This document shows, piece by piece, positions 9,855 to 20,778 of a stretch of DNA of 64,000 bases. Within the stretch, counting starts at the first letter, position 1. The number at the start of each line of letters is the position of its first letter. Below the pieces are notes generated by a model. The model did not search any database. It worked only from the letters and a program-made list of their open reading frames with translations, and was not told the DNA's origin. A program made the translations under genes and the position numbers. Where the stretch lies: contig CM069610.1 of the NCBI GenBank assembly GCA_035771175.1, forward strand, positions 20,612,501 to 20,676,500, in the 5' to 3' direction. The stretch comes from Paratinospora sagittata (Eukaryota > Streptophyta > Magnoliopsida > Ranunculales > Menispermaceae).

Positions 9855-11435
9855 TGATAAGTTGAATATTTAGATATGTTTAGAGCCTGTTTTAAATGAG
9901 TTTTAATAAAATTTATGCATTAGTTTGGTTAGTTTGTCTTAGTTTTGATCTATTTGTTAGTTTAGTCACGTTTTAGTATACTATGCTTTATTTCGGTTTT
10001 TAATTCTATAAGTTGATAGATTTGATTATCTAAGTGTCTTACTCATTTGTTTTGGTTTGTTTTGTAGGTGTTTAAATCTGTTGAACATGGATTTGGATGA
10101 TGGGAACAAGACACAAGAAGTTGGAATGAAGATACATGTGCAGAAAGGTGCACAAGATAGGCAAAAATGGAAGAAAACTTGCAAAAGCAGCTTTTTGGGC
10201 GCTGCAGCGCTATAACCCAGTAAAAAAGGCAAAAATTAGCTCTCTGGGCGTTGCAGTACCCAAACGTAGCACTTGCGCGAATGGAAAGATGCAGTTTTGC
10301 ACGACGTTTTTGTTTTGGCCATAACGTTCTTTATTTAACTCAAAATTGGACGTGGTTTGTTTCTATGGATTCTTACTTGAAATACTACAAGATGGAAGGG
10401 TTTCGAGATTGATTTCGAGTAGATAGAAAGAAGAAAAATGGCAACGAAGAAAGCGGATGTGAGATTCAAAATAGAAACTTTCTAATTTTGTTGCAAACTT
10501 TCCTAATTTGACTTGGACTTCTCCTAGACGACTTCCTATAGACTTGTGGCTCTATATATACCATTCTTTAGGGTTTCTAAAGGAGGAGAGTGGAGAAGAA
10601 GGGGATTACGGCTGGAGCGAAGTGGAGAAGAAGATCTACATTGAAGACAATTCACAGTCTTTACAGCATTCTAGTTTGTTTTCCAGTGCTTTTATTCATG
10701 TTAAAACCATTGCTTAATGTCTTTACGTCTTTAGTTATGAACTAATTTGTTACTTTAGAGAGGAGACGGATCCTATATTAGATTTTAAGCAATAATATTA
10801 GCTTTTGTTTATTATCAAAGATTTATTCATAGTTTATATATATTTCTCTTTGTGTAATGTTATTGATCTCTTGATCACGGATCCGTTGATCATAGACTTG
10901 GGGCGCACTCGGCAGAGGGTTCTCTAGGTTGGATCATGAGAAATTTGACATGCGGTGGTTGTAGTATCGATAGGTATACAACATTGCATGAAGTTGTAGA
11001 AAAATCACAAAGTGTAATGCATGATTAAAACAAGGGTTTTTATCGACAGATTGAAACCCTATTTTGGTGATAGGTTCTAATGCGGCACTCGACAGAGGGT
11101 GTTAGAGATTATAGGATTTTGACTTATAAACTTGAATAATAATTTGATAGTGAGCATGTCTAATATTGCATAATTGATAATTACGAGAAATCTAATCTCT
11201 AGATATTTTTAATATTAATTTTTCTCCAGAAAATTCTAATAATTTGTTGTTTTCATTATTGCTCTAGTTTAATTACCATTTTAGTTAAGTAATCATTGAA
11301 ATTTGGTTTTCTAGATAAATTTAAGGCTAGGAACGATACAACTAGTGTAGCTTATTCATCCCTGAGGACGATACCCGATATCTCATCGATATATATTATA
11401 ACTTGACACCGTACGCTTATGGTTTGCACCTAACA
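9855..11435 (+). mobile_element. Ath1 5' LTR
   Basis: 1581 bases from TGATAAGTTGAATATT to ...GCACCTAACA. U3 contains the perfect palindrome GCGCTGCAGCGC (10199-10210) and a second degraded one (10247-10262). A TATATATA box lies at 10553. The terminal sequence AACTTGACACCGTACGCTT is shared by the Athila LTRs in this window. ORFs at 10136-10324 and 10508-10717 lie in LTR sequence and are not supported. Confidence 0.92.
10553..10561 (+). promoter_or_regulatory. Ath1 LTR TATA box
   Basis: TATATATAC, about 340 bases after the GC palindrome. The same box is kept in the 3' LTR (16017-16025), and Ath2 has TATATAAA at the matching place (25933 and 30083), so it is probably the LTR promoter core. Confidence 0.6.
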
Positions 11436-11441
11436 AGTTTT

Positions 11442-11460
11442 TGGCGTCGTTGCCGAGGCT
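11442..11460 (+). promoter_or_regulatory. Ath1 primer binding site (tRNA-Asp)
   Basis: TGGCGTCGTTGCCGAGGCT, 16 of 19 matches to the tRNA-Asp complement, six bases after the LTR. Confidence 0.9.
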
Positions 11461-11625
11461 AGATATTAGTTTACATTATTATTGTGTTTTGAAGCTCTGA
11501 TTTTAATTTAGATTTTGTTTTTTGTGTTATTTTCTGAATTTTTCTTTCTTTCTTTCTTTGTTTATTTTAGTTTTAACTACTTTATATTCTTTTTTTGTTG
11601 TTGTTTTATAGGATTTCAAGAGTAT

Positions 11626-14096
11626 ATGCAACGAGCAAGAAGTTTTGAAGTCTTGCCACCCGATCCTGAAATTGAACGCACTCTTGGAAGATTATGAAGG
11701 GAGAGACGAATAGAAGCCGAAGCAATGGAGGACGATCAACTTCAGTTGACTTTGAGAGATTACTTCAAGCCGGACATTACTGAAAATTATTCAAGTATAG
11801 TTCGTGTTCCTATCAACGTGAACAACTTTGAGTTGAAACCGATGTTGATCTCGATGGTCCAACAACATCAGTATGGTGGATCTTCTATTCAAGATCCTAC
11901 TATCCACATCACCACCTTCTTGGAGATGTGTGACACGGTCAAGATGAATTGTGTTACTGAGGACACCATAAGATTGAGGTTGTTCCCTCTCTCTTTAAGG
12001 GATAAGGCACGAGCATGGTTGCAATCTTTGCAACCCGGAAGCATAGCCACATGGCAAAAGATGGTGCAAAAGTTCTTACAAAAGTTCTCCCCACCAGCCA
12101 AGATCGCCCAACTAAGAGTTGAGATTGGGCAATTCAAGCAACATGAGGCGGAATCACTTTATGAGGCATGGGAAAGGTTTGAAGAACTCCTGAGGAAATG
12201 TCCTCAACATGGTTTTTAAGATTGGCTGCAACTTCAACTTTTTTATAATGGAATGACGTTTTCTACGAGGATACTCGTAGATGCGGCGGCCGGTGGTTCA
12301 TTGTTGTCCAAGACTATTTCTGAGGCATTTGGTTTGTTGAAGGATATGGCTACCAATACATATGAAGTTCCAGGAACAAGATCTATGGTGAAGAAGGTAG
12401 CTGGGTTACATGAAGTAGATCCTACAACATCCCTTTCGGCACAAATTTCATACCTTTCGCATCAACTTACTGCACTTACCACTCAAAGTGCACAACCTTC
12501 TATTGAGAAAGCGGCGACGTTGAATTTGGGATATTCGGGCAATGAAACACATGAGGAGGAAGTTCAATATATTAACAATCGGGGGTACAACTATTGAAGC
12601 AATCAAGGAGTTCCAAATCAATACTACCCAAGTATCAAAAATCATGAGAATTTCTCTTATGCCAACACGAGGAATACATTGCAACCTCTACCTAATGTTC
12701 AGAATCAAGCTTAAGAAAAGAAGTCGTATTTCGAGGATATACTGGGGCCGTTTATGATGGAAACTAGGGCATCTATAAAAAAAATTGGAGGTTCAAACTA
12801 GGGCATCGATGAAGAATTTGGTGGTTCAAGTGGGGCAACTAGCCTCAACTATAAATGCCCAACAAAGGGTGTCAATACCTAGCAACACTGAGGTAAACCC
12901 GAAAGAACAATGCCACGCCATATTCTTGAGAAGCGGGAAGGAAGTGCAAGGGGCTGATCATCCTAGCCTAGGCACACCACCACCCATTGAAGAGCATGAA
13001 GAGATAAGCATTGAGCCTAAGCTTAGTAAAGATAAGGATACAGAGTCATCCAAGGGGGAGAAACCGCATGAGAGGCCCTACTGGCCTGGTTCTATCACTT
13101 TCACGGATAACCCCCCTAACTCAAAACTCCTATTCCGTTTCCTCAAAGATTCCAAAATAAAAATCTTGACGAGCAATTCGTTAAGTTTCTTGATATTTTC
13201 AAAAAGATTCACATTAACATTCTTTTTGCAAATGCACTGGCGCAAATGCCAAACTACATGAAGTTCATGAAGGAAGTTATGTTGAAAAAGAGGAAGCTGG
13301 AAGAATTCAAAATAGTGAAGCTTACAGAAGAGTGCAGTGCAATCATACAGAGAAAGCTTCCACAAAAGCTGAAGGATCCGGGGAGTTTCAATATACCTTG
13401 CACCATTAGTCCTTTAAATTTTAGTAATGTTTTATGTGATTTAGGTGCAAAAATTAACTTAATGCCTTTGTCCATTTTCAGGAAATTGGGGCTTGGCGAG
13501 GTGAAGCCAACTACGATATCTTTGCAACTAGCAGATCGATCACTTACATACCCTTGGGGTATCATTGAGGACGTGCTAGTGAAGGTGGACAAGTTGGTCT
13601 TCTCGGTGGATTTTGTAGTTTTGGACATGGAGGAAGATGGCGATATTCCTCTTATACTTGGGCGACCATTCCTTGCTATTAGGAGAACATTGATAGATGT
13701 GGAGCATGGTGAACTTACTTTGAGGGTTAGTGAAGAAAAGGTGATGTTTAATATCTACAATATACCCAAAGTTCCCGATAAGAAGAATACATGAAACCAG
13801 ATTAATGTCAAGAGGGTAATTGATGAGTGTGCTACCAAGGCTTATGAGAAGCCTACATCGAAGGATACCTTGGAGCATTATGTGGGTAAAATTGAGAATT
13901 TTGGTGACCTTCCTCCCTTGGTGTGGAAAGACCTGTATTTGATGCCTAATGTTGAAGAAGAAAAGTTGATGAGTACTATGATTGAGCATAAGCGAAAAGA
14001 TGGATCTCTTTCTCAAGTCAAGAAGAAATGGTTAAGAAACTATAAGGGTCAAGATAAAAGGAATGAAAAGGCCTTGCTTCTTGATGATCCACCTTA
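11626..14096 (+). pseudogene. Ath1 gag-protease, broken reading frame
   Basis: ATG at 11626 (MQRARSFEVLPPDPEIE) opens gag. Domains in order: an N-terminal leader with LRDYFKPDI and NNFELKPMLIS; the gag core with RLRLFPLSLRDKARAWLQS and SLYEAWERFEELLRKCPQHG (to 12219); LVDAAAGGSLL and NTYEVPG (12253-12597); linker (12785-13200); then an aspartic protease domain (13246-13794) with the active-site type motif CDLGAKINLMP and the flap/partner motif LILGRPFL. The frame is interrupted by TGA at 11695, TAA at 12217, TGA at 12595 and several shifts near 12600-12790 and 13140. The last part (13870-14096, PPLVWKDLYLMP then LLLDDPP) looks like a fusion of protease tail and integrase tail, with everything between deleted. 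Confidence 0.88.
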
Positions 14097-15843
14097 GAGA
14101 AACAAAGAAGAAATCAGGCTGAGGACTTTAAACTAAGCGCTTGTTGGGAGGCAAGCCATCGGTTTTGATTTTTATTTTATTTTATGTGTTTTCTATTTTT
14201 AGTCATTGTAGTATAGATTTGAGTTTGTTTTAACCATTGACAAGTTTTTGTTTCTTTTCCTTCCCAGGTTCTAAAATAAGTTTGGGGGACCTCTTCGACC
14301 AACTAGGAGAGGCGATTGGAGTGCTTCATGTTGAAACTTTACCCATTTGGGTTCAGGGGGTTTTCTAAACTCCTCTCTCTCTTATATGCCTCTGTTTTCC
14401 TAGTATTTATTTGTTTATTTCATGGATTGAGGACAATGCTTGTTTTAAGTTTGGGGGGAGAATTTTGATTTTTGACGTGTCATGGTAAAGACTTGTTCAG
14501 GATGTCCTATGATTTTACAAGTTTTGATTTGGTTCTATTATTTTTATTTTTCTGAATGGCCAATGATAAGAAAACATGTATATGAACATGACTCTAGGGG
14601 AATGTAGAGAGTAATTTATAAGTTTGTGTGCTTGATTCAACTTTGAACTTGGTTTTGTTTGAAATTCTCTATATGTCTAGTGTAGTTGGCTTTGTGGAAT
14701 CATGACATGTTGGGATTGGATTTGTGCAAGTAAAGTTATATATATTAGATCTCTAGAAATCCTAGAACAAGTTTGATTATCACTTGAGGCGAAATCCTAG
14801 AGTGCATGCTATAAGGAAAATGTTTTAGGCCATGTTTGAATAAGTTTGAGCCAAATAGGCTACCTTACTTTTTATTGTATCCATAGTTCCCATTTTTAAC
14901 TGAATATCTTTTTTTTTGTTACCTATACATCATGAAGTTTGAGTTTATTATGTTTTATTTCCCTATTTTTCAACCTATGTACCTTATACACTTTGATCAT
15001 GTTGGAGTGTTATTATTTGGATGAAAGAACAATGAGAAAGAAAAGTGAAGAAAAAGGGTAATAAAGAAGGAAAAAAAAAAGAAAAAAAAATGAGAAGTTT
15101 GCTTATGAGTTTTATTGAAAAAGAAAAGAAAATGAAAAAGAGAAGAAAATGATGCTATGCCCATGATCATGAAAAGAAATAAGTTTGGGGGTGTAGTTAT
15201 TCTTTGAAAATAAGAAAACAAGCAAACAAAAGAATGGGGAATGAAATGAATAGATTGAATATTTAGAGAGGATATATGTGCTGAAATTTGGTTTTTGTTT
15301 CTAAATGTAATGTTGTGGATGTTTATAAAAGATCAAAGTGTTTAAGGTGTTTTGAGCATAAATTTTGCCAATTTTTCCTACCTTTGAACCTTGGCAATAC
15401 ATTACAACCTAAGAAAGACCTATTGATTCTAAATGGCATGTGATCTAAATTAGTGGAGAGTGGTATGAAAGATTTGCCTATGGGATTCAGTTTATATATA
15501 TTTATTTGAGATCATAACACTTCATACTTGCTTGCACTTGTCTATGAATTTCATGAATGGTTTTATGAGACTAACTATATGATGGTGTGTTTTAGAATGG
15601 AAGATAAGGTTAGGTGAGAAGTTGGATTGAAATTCTAGACATCTCTAACACTCTTAAAAAAATTATCCATGGAGTTATTATCTTTCAATGTGATCTTAGA
15701 GGCCATAATGATGATCTTGGTTGATATTTTGAATCAAATTCTTAATTTGTTTGAGATTAGGATGGTAGATGATTGATTGATTTTAGTTTTAGTTTTGTTT
15801 TCCCTTTGCTTGGGAAAATCAAAGTCCTAAGTTTGGGGGTATT
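14097..15843 (+). mobile_element. Ath1 post-pol region
   Basis: About 1.75 kb without a credible gene. It begins with GCGCTTGTTGGGAGGCAAGC (from 14137), kept with small changes in Ath2 and Ath4, holds three internal AAGTTTGGGGG motifs (14278, 14447, 15181), an A/G-rich tract (15040-15150), and ends at the polypurine tract. The 74-codon ORF on the minus strand (14997-15221) is the complement of that purine tract. Confidence 0.75.
15829..15843 (+). promoter_or_regulatory. Ath1 polypurine tract
   Basis: AAGTTTGGGGGTATT immediately before the 3' LTR, the expected plus-strand primer. Confidence 0.8.
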
Positions 15844-16905
15844 TCATAAGTTGAATATTTAGATATGTTTAGAGCATGTTTCAACTAGATATCAAGAAGA
15901 AAAATGGCAACTAAGAAAGTCGATGTGACATTCAAAATAGAAACTTTCTAATTTTGTTGTAAACTTTCCTAATTCGACCTGGACTTCTCTTGGATCACTT
16001 CCTATAGACTTGTGGCTCTATATATACCATTCTTTAGGGTTTCTAAAGGAGGAGAGTGGAGAAGACGAGGATTACGGCTGGAGCGAAGTGGAGGAGAAGA
16101 TCTACATTGAAGACTATTCACAATCTCTACAACATTGTAGTTTGTTTTCCAGTGTTTTTATTCACGTTCAAACCATTGCTTAATGTCTTTATGTCTTTAG
16201 TTATGAACTAATTTGTTACTCTAGAGAGGAGTTGGATCCTATATTAAATTTTATGCAATAATATTAGCTTTTTTTTTATTATCAAAGATTTATTCATAGT
16301 TTATTTATATTTCTCTTTGTGTAATGTCATTGATCTTTTGATCACAGATCCGTTGATTATAGACTAGGGGGGCGGCACTCGACAGAGGGTTCTCTAGGTT
16401 GGATCATGAGAAATATGACATGTAATGGTTGTAGTATCGATAGGTATACAACGTTGCATGAAGTTGTAGGAAAATCACAAAGTGTAACGCATGATTAAAA
16501 TAAGGGTTTTTATCAACAGATCGAAACCCTATTTTGGTGATAGGTTCTAATGGGGCACTCAACAGAGGGTGTTAGAGATTATAGGATTTTGACTTATAAA
16601 CTTAAATAATAATTTGATAGTGAGCATGTCTAATATTGCATAATTGATAATTAGGTGAAATCTAATCTTTAGATATTTTTAATATTGATTTCTCTCCAGA
16701 AAATTCTAATAATTTGTTGTTTTCATTATTGCTCTAGTTTAATTACCATTTTAGTTAATTAATCATTGAAATTTGGTTTTTTAGATAAAATTAAGGCTAG
16801 GAACGATATAACTACTGTAGCTTATTCATCCCTGTGGACAATACCTGATATCTCATCGGTATATATTATAACTTGACACCGTACACTTGTGGTTTGCACG
16901 TAACA
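15844..16905 (+). mobile_element. Ath1 3' LTR, internally deleted
   Basis: 1062 bases against 1581 for the 5' LTR. The first about 45 bases (TCATAAGTTGAATATT, with the terminal TG changed to TC) are joined to the segment matching the 5' LTR from about 10420. The lost about 519 bases include the GC palindromes of U3. The rest aligns to the end, ...GCACGTAACA, followed by the target copy CTAAT. Many small differences between the LTRs indicate that the insertion is not recent. Confidence 0.9.
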
Positions 16906-18395
16906 CTAATCGTTTTCTGAACTTAAATGCTTTTGAACACATTAAAACGTTGATTAAATAGTAGCACCCTCATAGTTTCAGATTTAAAAGTTTTAAAGTA
17001 AGTCAGGACGCTTACGTTTCAGTAGCCACCTCACTTCACAGTTCAGCAGGACGCTTATTGAATATAAGTGCCCTTAAGGAACAAAATGACAAAAATTGGT
17101 ATTATGCGTCAGGACGCTAACTGACTATCAGGACGCTAATCCAACACTGTCGTCAAGCTGATAACTGTGTTGAAACCTTTCAGAACGTTTTAGGACCTTT
17201 TTTAGAACATTTTATTCTCATGAATGCACATATGATTCTGGTGTTGCTGTTGTGATTGCACAGATTGAATCAATTCATTCCGGGAAAAATGTATCCGTTT
17301 GATTTGAAATGAGATTTGAGCGCCAAACATCCTTTTGAGAAACAGATCAAACATTTTTTATATATACAACACTTTGAGATGTTGGAAGAAGAACAAGATG
17401 AAACAAATCAAGTATACAAAAACTGAGTTTTAATCTTCGTTTTACTTATGCAAAAAACTTTTGAAAGTTATTCTTCTCTTCGTTACAAAACTCTGATATT
17501 TGAAACACTTGAGTACTTGGAACATCTTCTGGATTTTAAAGAACTTCACTTCATATCTTTTGAAAATCCATTGAAGAAACGAAGCTTATAACCTTCATTT
17601 TCAGCTGCACTTCATTACATACACTTTGCTAAATCTGTGGTAACTGAGGGTTCAACCAAAAGCTTCGTAAGTATCATTTTGATTCTAAGTAAAAGGAATC
17701 ATATCTCAATCTTGTATTCATTAATATTAGTGACAGTTGTCACTGGAATAAAGCAAGTGTTGCTCGAGTTGTAAAGGTTGTTCTCAAGTCTGCGAAGTTG
17801 AGAAACAGTTAAGGTTGTTCTCAAGCCTGTGAAGTTGAGAAAATGGAAACGGTTTCACCCGTAAGAAGATCCGTTAGTGGAGTTTGGACAAAATCCTAAC
17901 TGAGGAAGTTAGGTAGTGGACGTAGGTGCGATTGAACCACTATAAGTCCCGTGTCTTGTCCTTTATAGTTCATTCTTCATTGCTTTGTGTAATTAGCCAA
18001 ACCTACTACATTCCATTGTATTATTTTTCTTTAAAGAAAGTTATAAAATTGTTAAGTGTCCAATTCACCCCCCCTCTTGGACATATCCGGGCCAACACTG
18101 ACACCTGTGAAGTTGAGAAAGGTTGTAATGGTTTGATCCTCACCCGTAAGATGATTTGATAGTGGAGTTTGGACAAAATCCTAATCGGGGAGATTAGGTA
18201 GTGCTTGTAGGTAGGCGCCGAACCACTCTCAATCTGTGCGTACTTTACTAATTGATTGTTCCTTTAACTATTCTTTATCATTTCTATTTATTGACTGCTA
18301 CTGTCTTGTTTCAATTATAAATATGTTTTGTTATGTTTTTAAAGCCTGCTCAATTGTCCAGATTACCCCCCTCTTTGACATTTTCGGGCCAACAA

Positions 18396-18411
18396 TTAGT
18401 ATCAGAGCGGG
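18396..18411 (+). promoter_or_regulatory. C1 primer binding site (initiator tRNA-Met type)
   Basis: TTAGTATCAGAGCGGG, close to the TGGTATCAGAGC motif complementary to initiator tRNA-Met used by most plant copia elements, one base after the LTR end at 18394. Confidence 0.8.
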
Positions 18412-18447
18412 TTACTAATCAAAAGATCTCACAATCTTTGATTAATC

Positions 18448-18978
18448 ATGGCAGGTCAAAATCTTAAAGACATTGCAACCCATAGTGAAGGAAACTCTAC
18501 CAACAAACCACCTCTATTCAAAGGAGAAAACTATCTCCATTGGAAAACCAAGATTAGATTTTACCTTAGAGCCCAAGATCTAGAAATGTGGGATGTTGTG
18601 ACGAACAATTGTCTAACACCTACAAAAATAGTTCAGGGTACGACTGTACCTAACGATTTAGAAGAATGGATAGCTAAAGAAAATAAAAAAGATTTGCTTA
18701 ACAATCAAGCTGTAAACATATTATTTTGCAGTCTATCGATTGATGAATTCAATAGGTTAGCGCGTGTGAAACAACCAAGGAAATTTGGAAAAGACTCGAA
18801 GTAACCTATGAGGGAACTTTGCAAGTGAAAAGGGTTAGACTTCAAATGTTAGTTGGAACTTATGAGACCTATAGGATGGAGGAAACCGAGAACATAGCAG
18901 AAGCTATCGCATGTTTCACCAAGAACTTAAATGAAATGAAGACTTTAGGAAGAACTTATGATCAAGAAGACTTGAGTT
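18448..18978 (+). pseudogene. C1 copia gag, N-terminal part
   Basis: ATG at 18448 gives about 118 codons with the copia gag signature: PPLFKGENYLHWKTKIRFYL, then WDVVTNN and NNQAVNILFCSLSIDEFNR. A frameshift near 18770 moves the remaining gag (TYEGTLQVKRVRLQML, then CFTKNLNEMKTLGR) to another frame, and the coding similarity ends at about 18978 where LTR fragment D begins. Protease, integrase and RT of C1 are absent. Confidence 0.85.
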
Positions 18979-19105
18979 TGTGAAAACTTGTTTGATTTTG
19001 GAAACTAAGAGAAAAACACAAATACACAAGTTTCTAAATTTTTTTGCAAAATTTGCTCACAATGAGCGAAGACACGTATTTGTAGAAAAATATCCCAGAA
19101 AAAGT

Positions 19106-19470
19106 AGGAAACACGTTTCCTAGGGAGGAACCACGTTTATATGTGAAAATGCCTGAAAATAACTCTAGGGTATGCAAGAGAAATGCGTTTCTGCTGAAGG
19201 AAACGCGTTTCTGTGTAAATTCCCAGAAATGCCCAAAAAGCAAGAAACCTGTTTTTCCAATGGGAAACACGTTTCTATGAAAATTCCAGAAGGCATGATT
19301 TCTTGAAAATTAGGGAAAACGTGTTTCTACCAGCCTGAGAGAAAATTCATCATTCTTGAAATACAGGAAACACATTTCTATTCAAGGAAACGTGTTTCTA
19401 TATGTCCAGTTGAAAAACTTCTCTCTGGACAACAAGGAAACACGTTTCTTAAAGAAGAAACGCGTTTTTG
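19106..19470. repeat. GGAAACACGTTTCC palindrome cluster
   Basis: About ten half or full copies of AGGAAACACGTTTCCT (clearest at 19106-19121), spaced 20-60 bases apart. Same place within the LTR as the AGGAGCGCGTTCCT cluster of S1, but with an ACGT rather than a GCGC centre. Confidence 0.8.
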
Positions 19471-19679
19471 CAAATACAAAAACTAATTTTTGAGTTTTTC
19501 GAATTTTTCCAAGTCCACAACATGTTTTCTTGAAAAACTAAGATAAAAAACACTTGAAATCATTGAATAATGATCGAATTGAGTTCATGCAAGTGTTAAA
19601 CTCATTTTTGTTAAATAATAAAACTTTTGACTAAATTAAGAATCGAATGACTTTAAAAAATGATTGACTTTTTCAAAGT

Positions 19680-20495
19680 TGATGAGTTAGGTATTTATAT
19701 GTGTTTTGAGTAAGTTTTAGATGATATTTAGGATGATTTATTCATTTATTAGGTTGGTTTATGTTAGTTTTGTTTTAGTTGTTAGTTTAGTCAACTTTAG
19801 GTATTTGATGCTCTATTTCAGTTTTTACTTTTAAAAGTTAATTAAGTTGATTATATAAGTGTTTTACTCATTAGTTTTGCTTTGTTTTCTAGGTGTTTAG
19901 ATGTGTTGAAAGTTCATTTGGATGATGGAAACATAATACATGAAGACGGAATGAGGATACATGAACATACCAAGTCAAGGAGACCCAAAATTTGGCCAAG
20001 TCCACAAAGCAAAAAATGTGCAAAATCTAGAGACTGAGCGCCTAAGCGCCCAATTCTAAGAGCTGAGGCACCGGGTGTTGCGAGAAAAATACAAATTTTT
20101 GGGATTTTAAGTTGTGATTTCGGGCTTTCTAATTTGGGCTCCTTTTGGCTTGTACCTATAAATACTTCATTGATTAGGCTTTTTAGAGCATCATAGAGAG
20201 GAGGACAAGGAAAGGCGAATCGAAACGAAGTGAAGAAGAAGATCTTGAAGTTGGAGATAAGGGAGAGAGATTCACATCCAAGGCGTTTCTAGTTTGATTT
20301 CTATGTTCAAGTTCAAGTCTATAATCATGTTTTATGTGTTTATCTTGCAAGTTATGAACTAAATTATTATTCTAGAGGGTAGAAGGATTCGATACTAGAT
20401 ACTATGTTTTAAGATTGGATTTATGTTTTATTATTAATTGATTCTTCATAGTTTATTTATATTTCTCATTGCATAATGCTTTTAATCTCTTACAG
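19680..20495 (+). mobile_element. E: truncated Athila-type LTR
   Basis: Begins TGATGAGTTAGGTATT and follows the Athila LTR order: GTTTAGATGTGTTGAA, GGATGATGGAAACA, a GC motif (GAGCGCCTAAGCGCCC near 20036), CTATAAATACTTC, and TTATGAACTAAATT. It stops near TTTTAATCTCTTACAG, losing about half of the LTR and its 3' end. Confidence 0.75.
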
Positions 20496-20778
20496 TGATG
20501 TAGACGTAAAGCTTGATCGAATCGTTAGAGTGAAGTGATCTTGAAATCATGATGTGATCGTTTAAGTCCTTTTGATTGAAACAAACTTGATTGTTGGATG
20601 TGATCTTTGAGTTCCTTGATCGAGTCGTTCCTTGGCTTTTTTCTTTCCTTAGGTGCTATGATGAAATCTTGATACACGCACGTTTAGCACCGAAAAGTAC
20701 TTTGTTTGTGATCATCGAAATATACTTTATCACAGTATATTTAGGGACGAGCTAAGTAATGAATCGCATAGGTTAACA

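Larger units (their letters stand above)
9855..16905 (+). mobile_element. Ath1: Athila-type element with both LTRs, non-autonomous
   Basis: A 7051-base element with 5' LTR, tRNA-Asp primer site, gag-protease, a long 3' untranslated region, polypurine tract and 3' LTR, flanked by a perfect CTAAT duplication (9850-9854 and 16906-16910). RT, RNase H and integrase are missing: about 200 codons after the protease the sequence passes straight to the post-pol region. Ath2 has the same structure, so the loss predates both insertions. Such an element would need enzymes supplied by a full relative such as Ath4. Confidence 0.93.
9239..18097 (+). mobile_element. A: SIRE-type solo LTR, split by Ath1
   Basis: Starts TGTTAATC at 9239 with TTTTGATGATTACAAAC soon after and ends ...TCCGGGCCAACA at 18097. 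Leaving out Ath1 and one target copy it is about 1803 bases. The flanks CTCAC (9234-9238) and CTGAC (18098-18102) look like an aged target duplication. It carries paired AGGACGCT and AGCGCCCT motifs (9660-9850 and 17000-17150), two tandem units of about 46 bases (17770-17850), and the CAATTCACCCCCCCTCTTGG block near the end. It has no internal region, so it is a solo LTR inside the C1 LTR. Confidence 0.82.
7033..18394 (+). mobile_element. C1: 5' LTR of a SIRE-type copia element, split by nested insertions
   Basis: Three pieces belong together: 7033-7217, 9206-9238 and 18098-18394. Removing S1 and LTR A with one target copy each gives a continuous sequence (...AAGTGTTGCCCAAGTGG, then TTCTCACACCTGTGAAG) that parallels the uninterrupted sequence inside LTR A at about 17757-17835. 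The final piece ends in TTTTCGGGCCAACA at 18394, directly followed by a tRNA-Met type primer site and C1 gag. The 5' part of this LTR is lost at 7033, where M2 abuts. Confidence 0.8.
18979..20778 (-). mobile_element. D: fragments of a SIRE-type LTR (minus strand)
   Basis: Two pieces, 18979-19679 and 20496-20778, flanking LTR fragment E. The upper piece reads, on the minus strand, from TGTTAACC with ATTTCGATGATCACAAAC, nearly the same as the start of S2. The lower piece holds a block of AGGAAACACGTTTCCT-type palindromes (19106-19470) and a degenerate TATA region. The true 3' end of the LTR is missing. The ORF at 19034-19270 (minus) runs through the palindromes and is not a gene. Confidence 0.7.

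Noticed and set aside
14997..15221. Phe/Lys-rich ORF on minus strand
   Set aside because: Complement of an A/G-rich tract in the Ath1 post-pol region; low complexity only.
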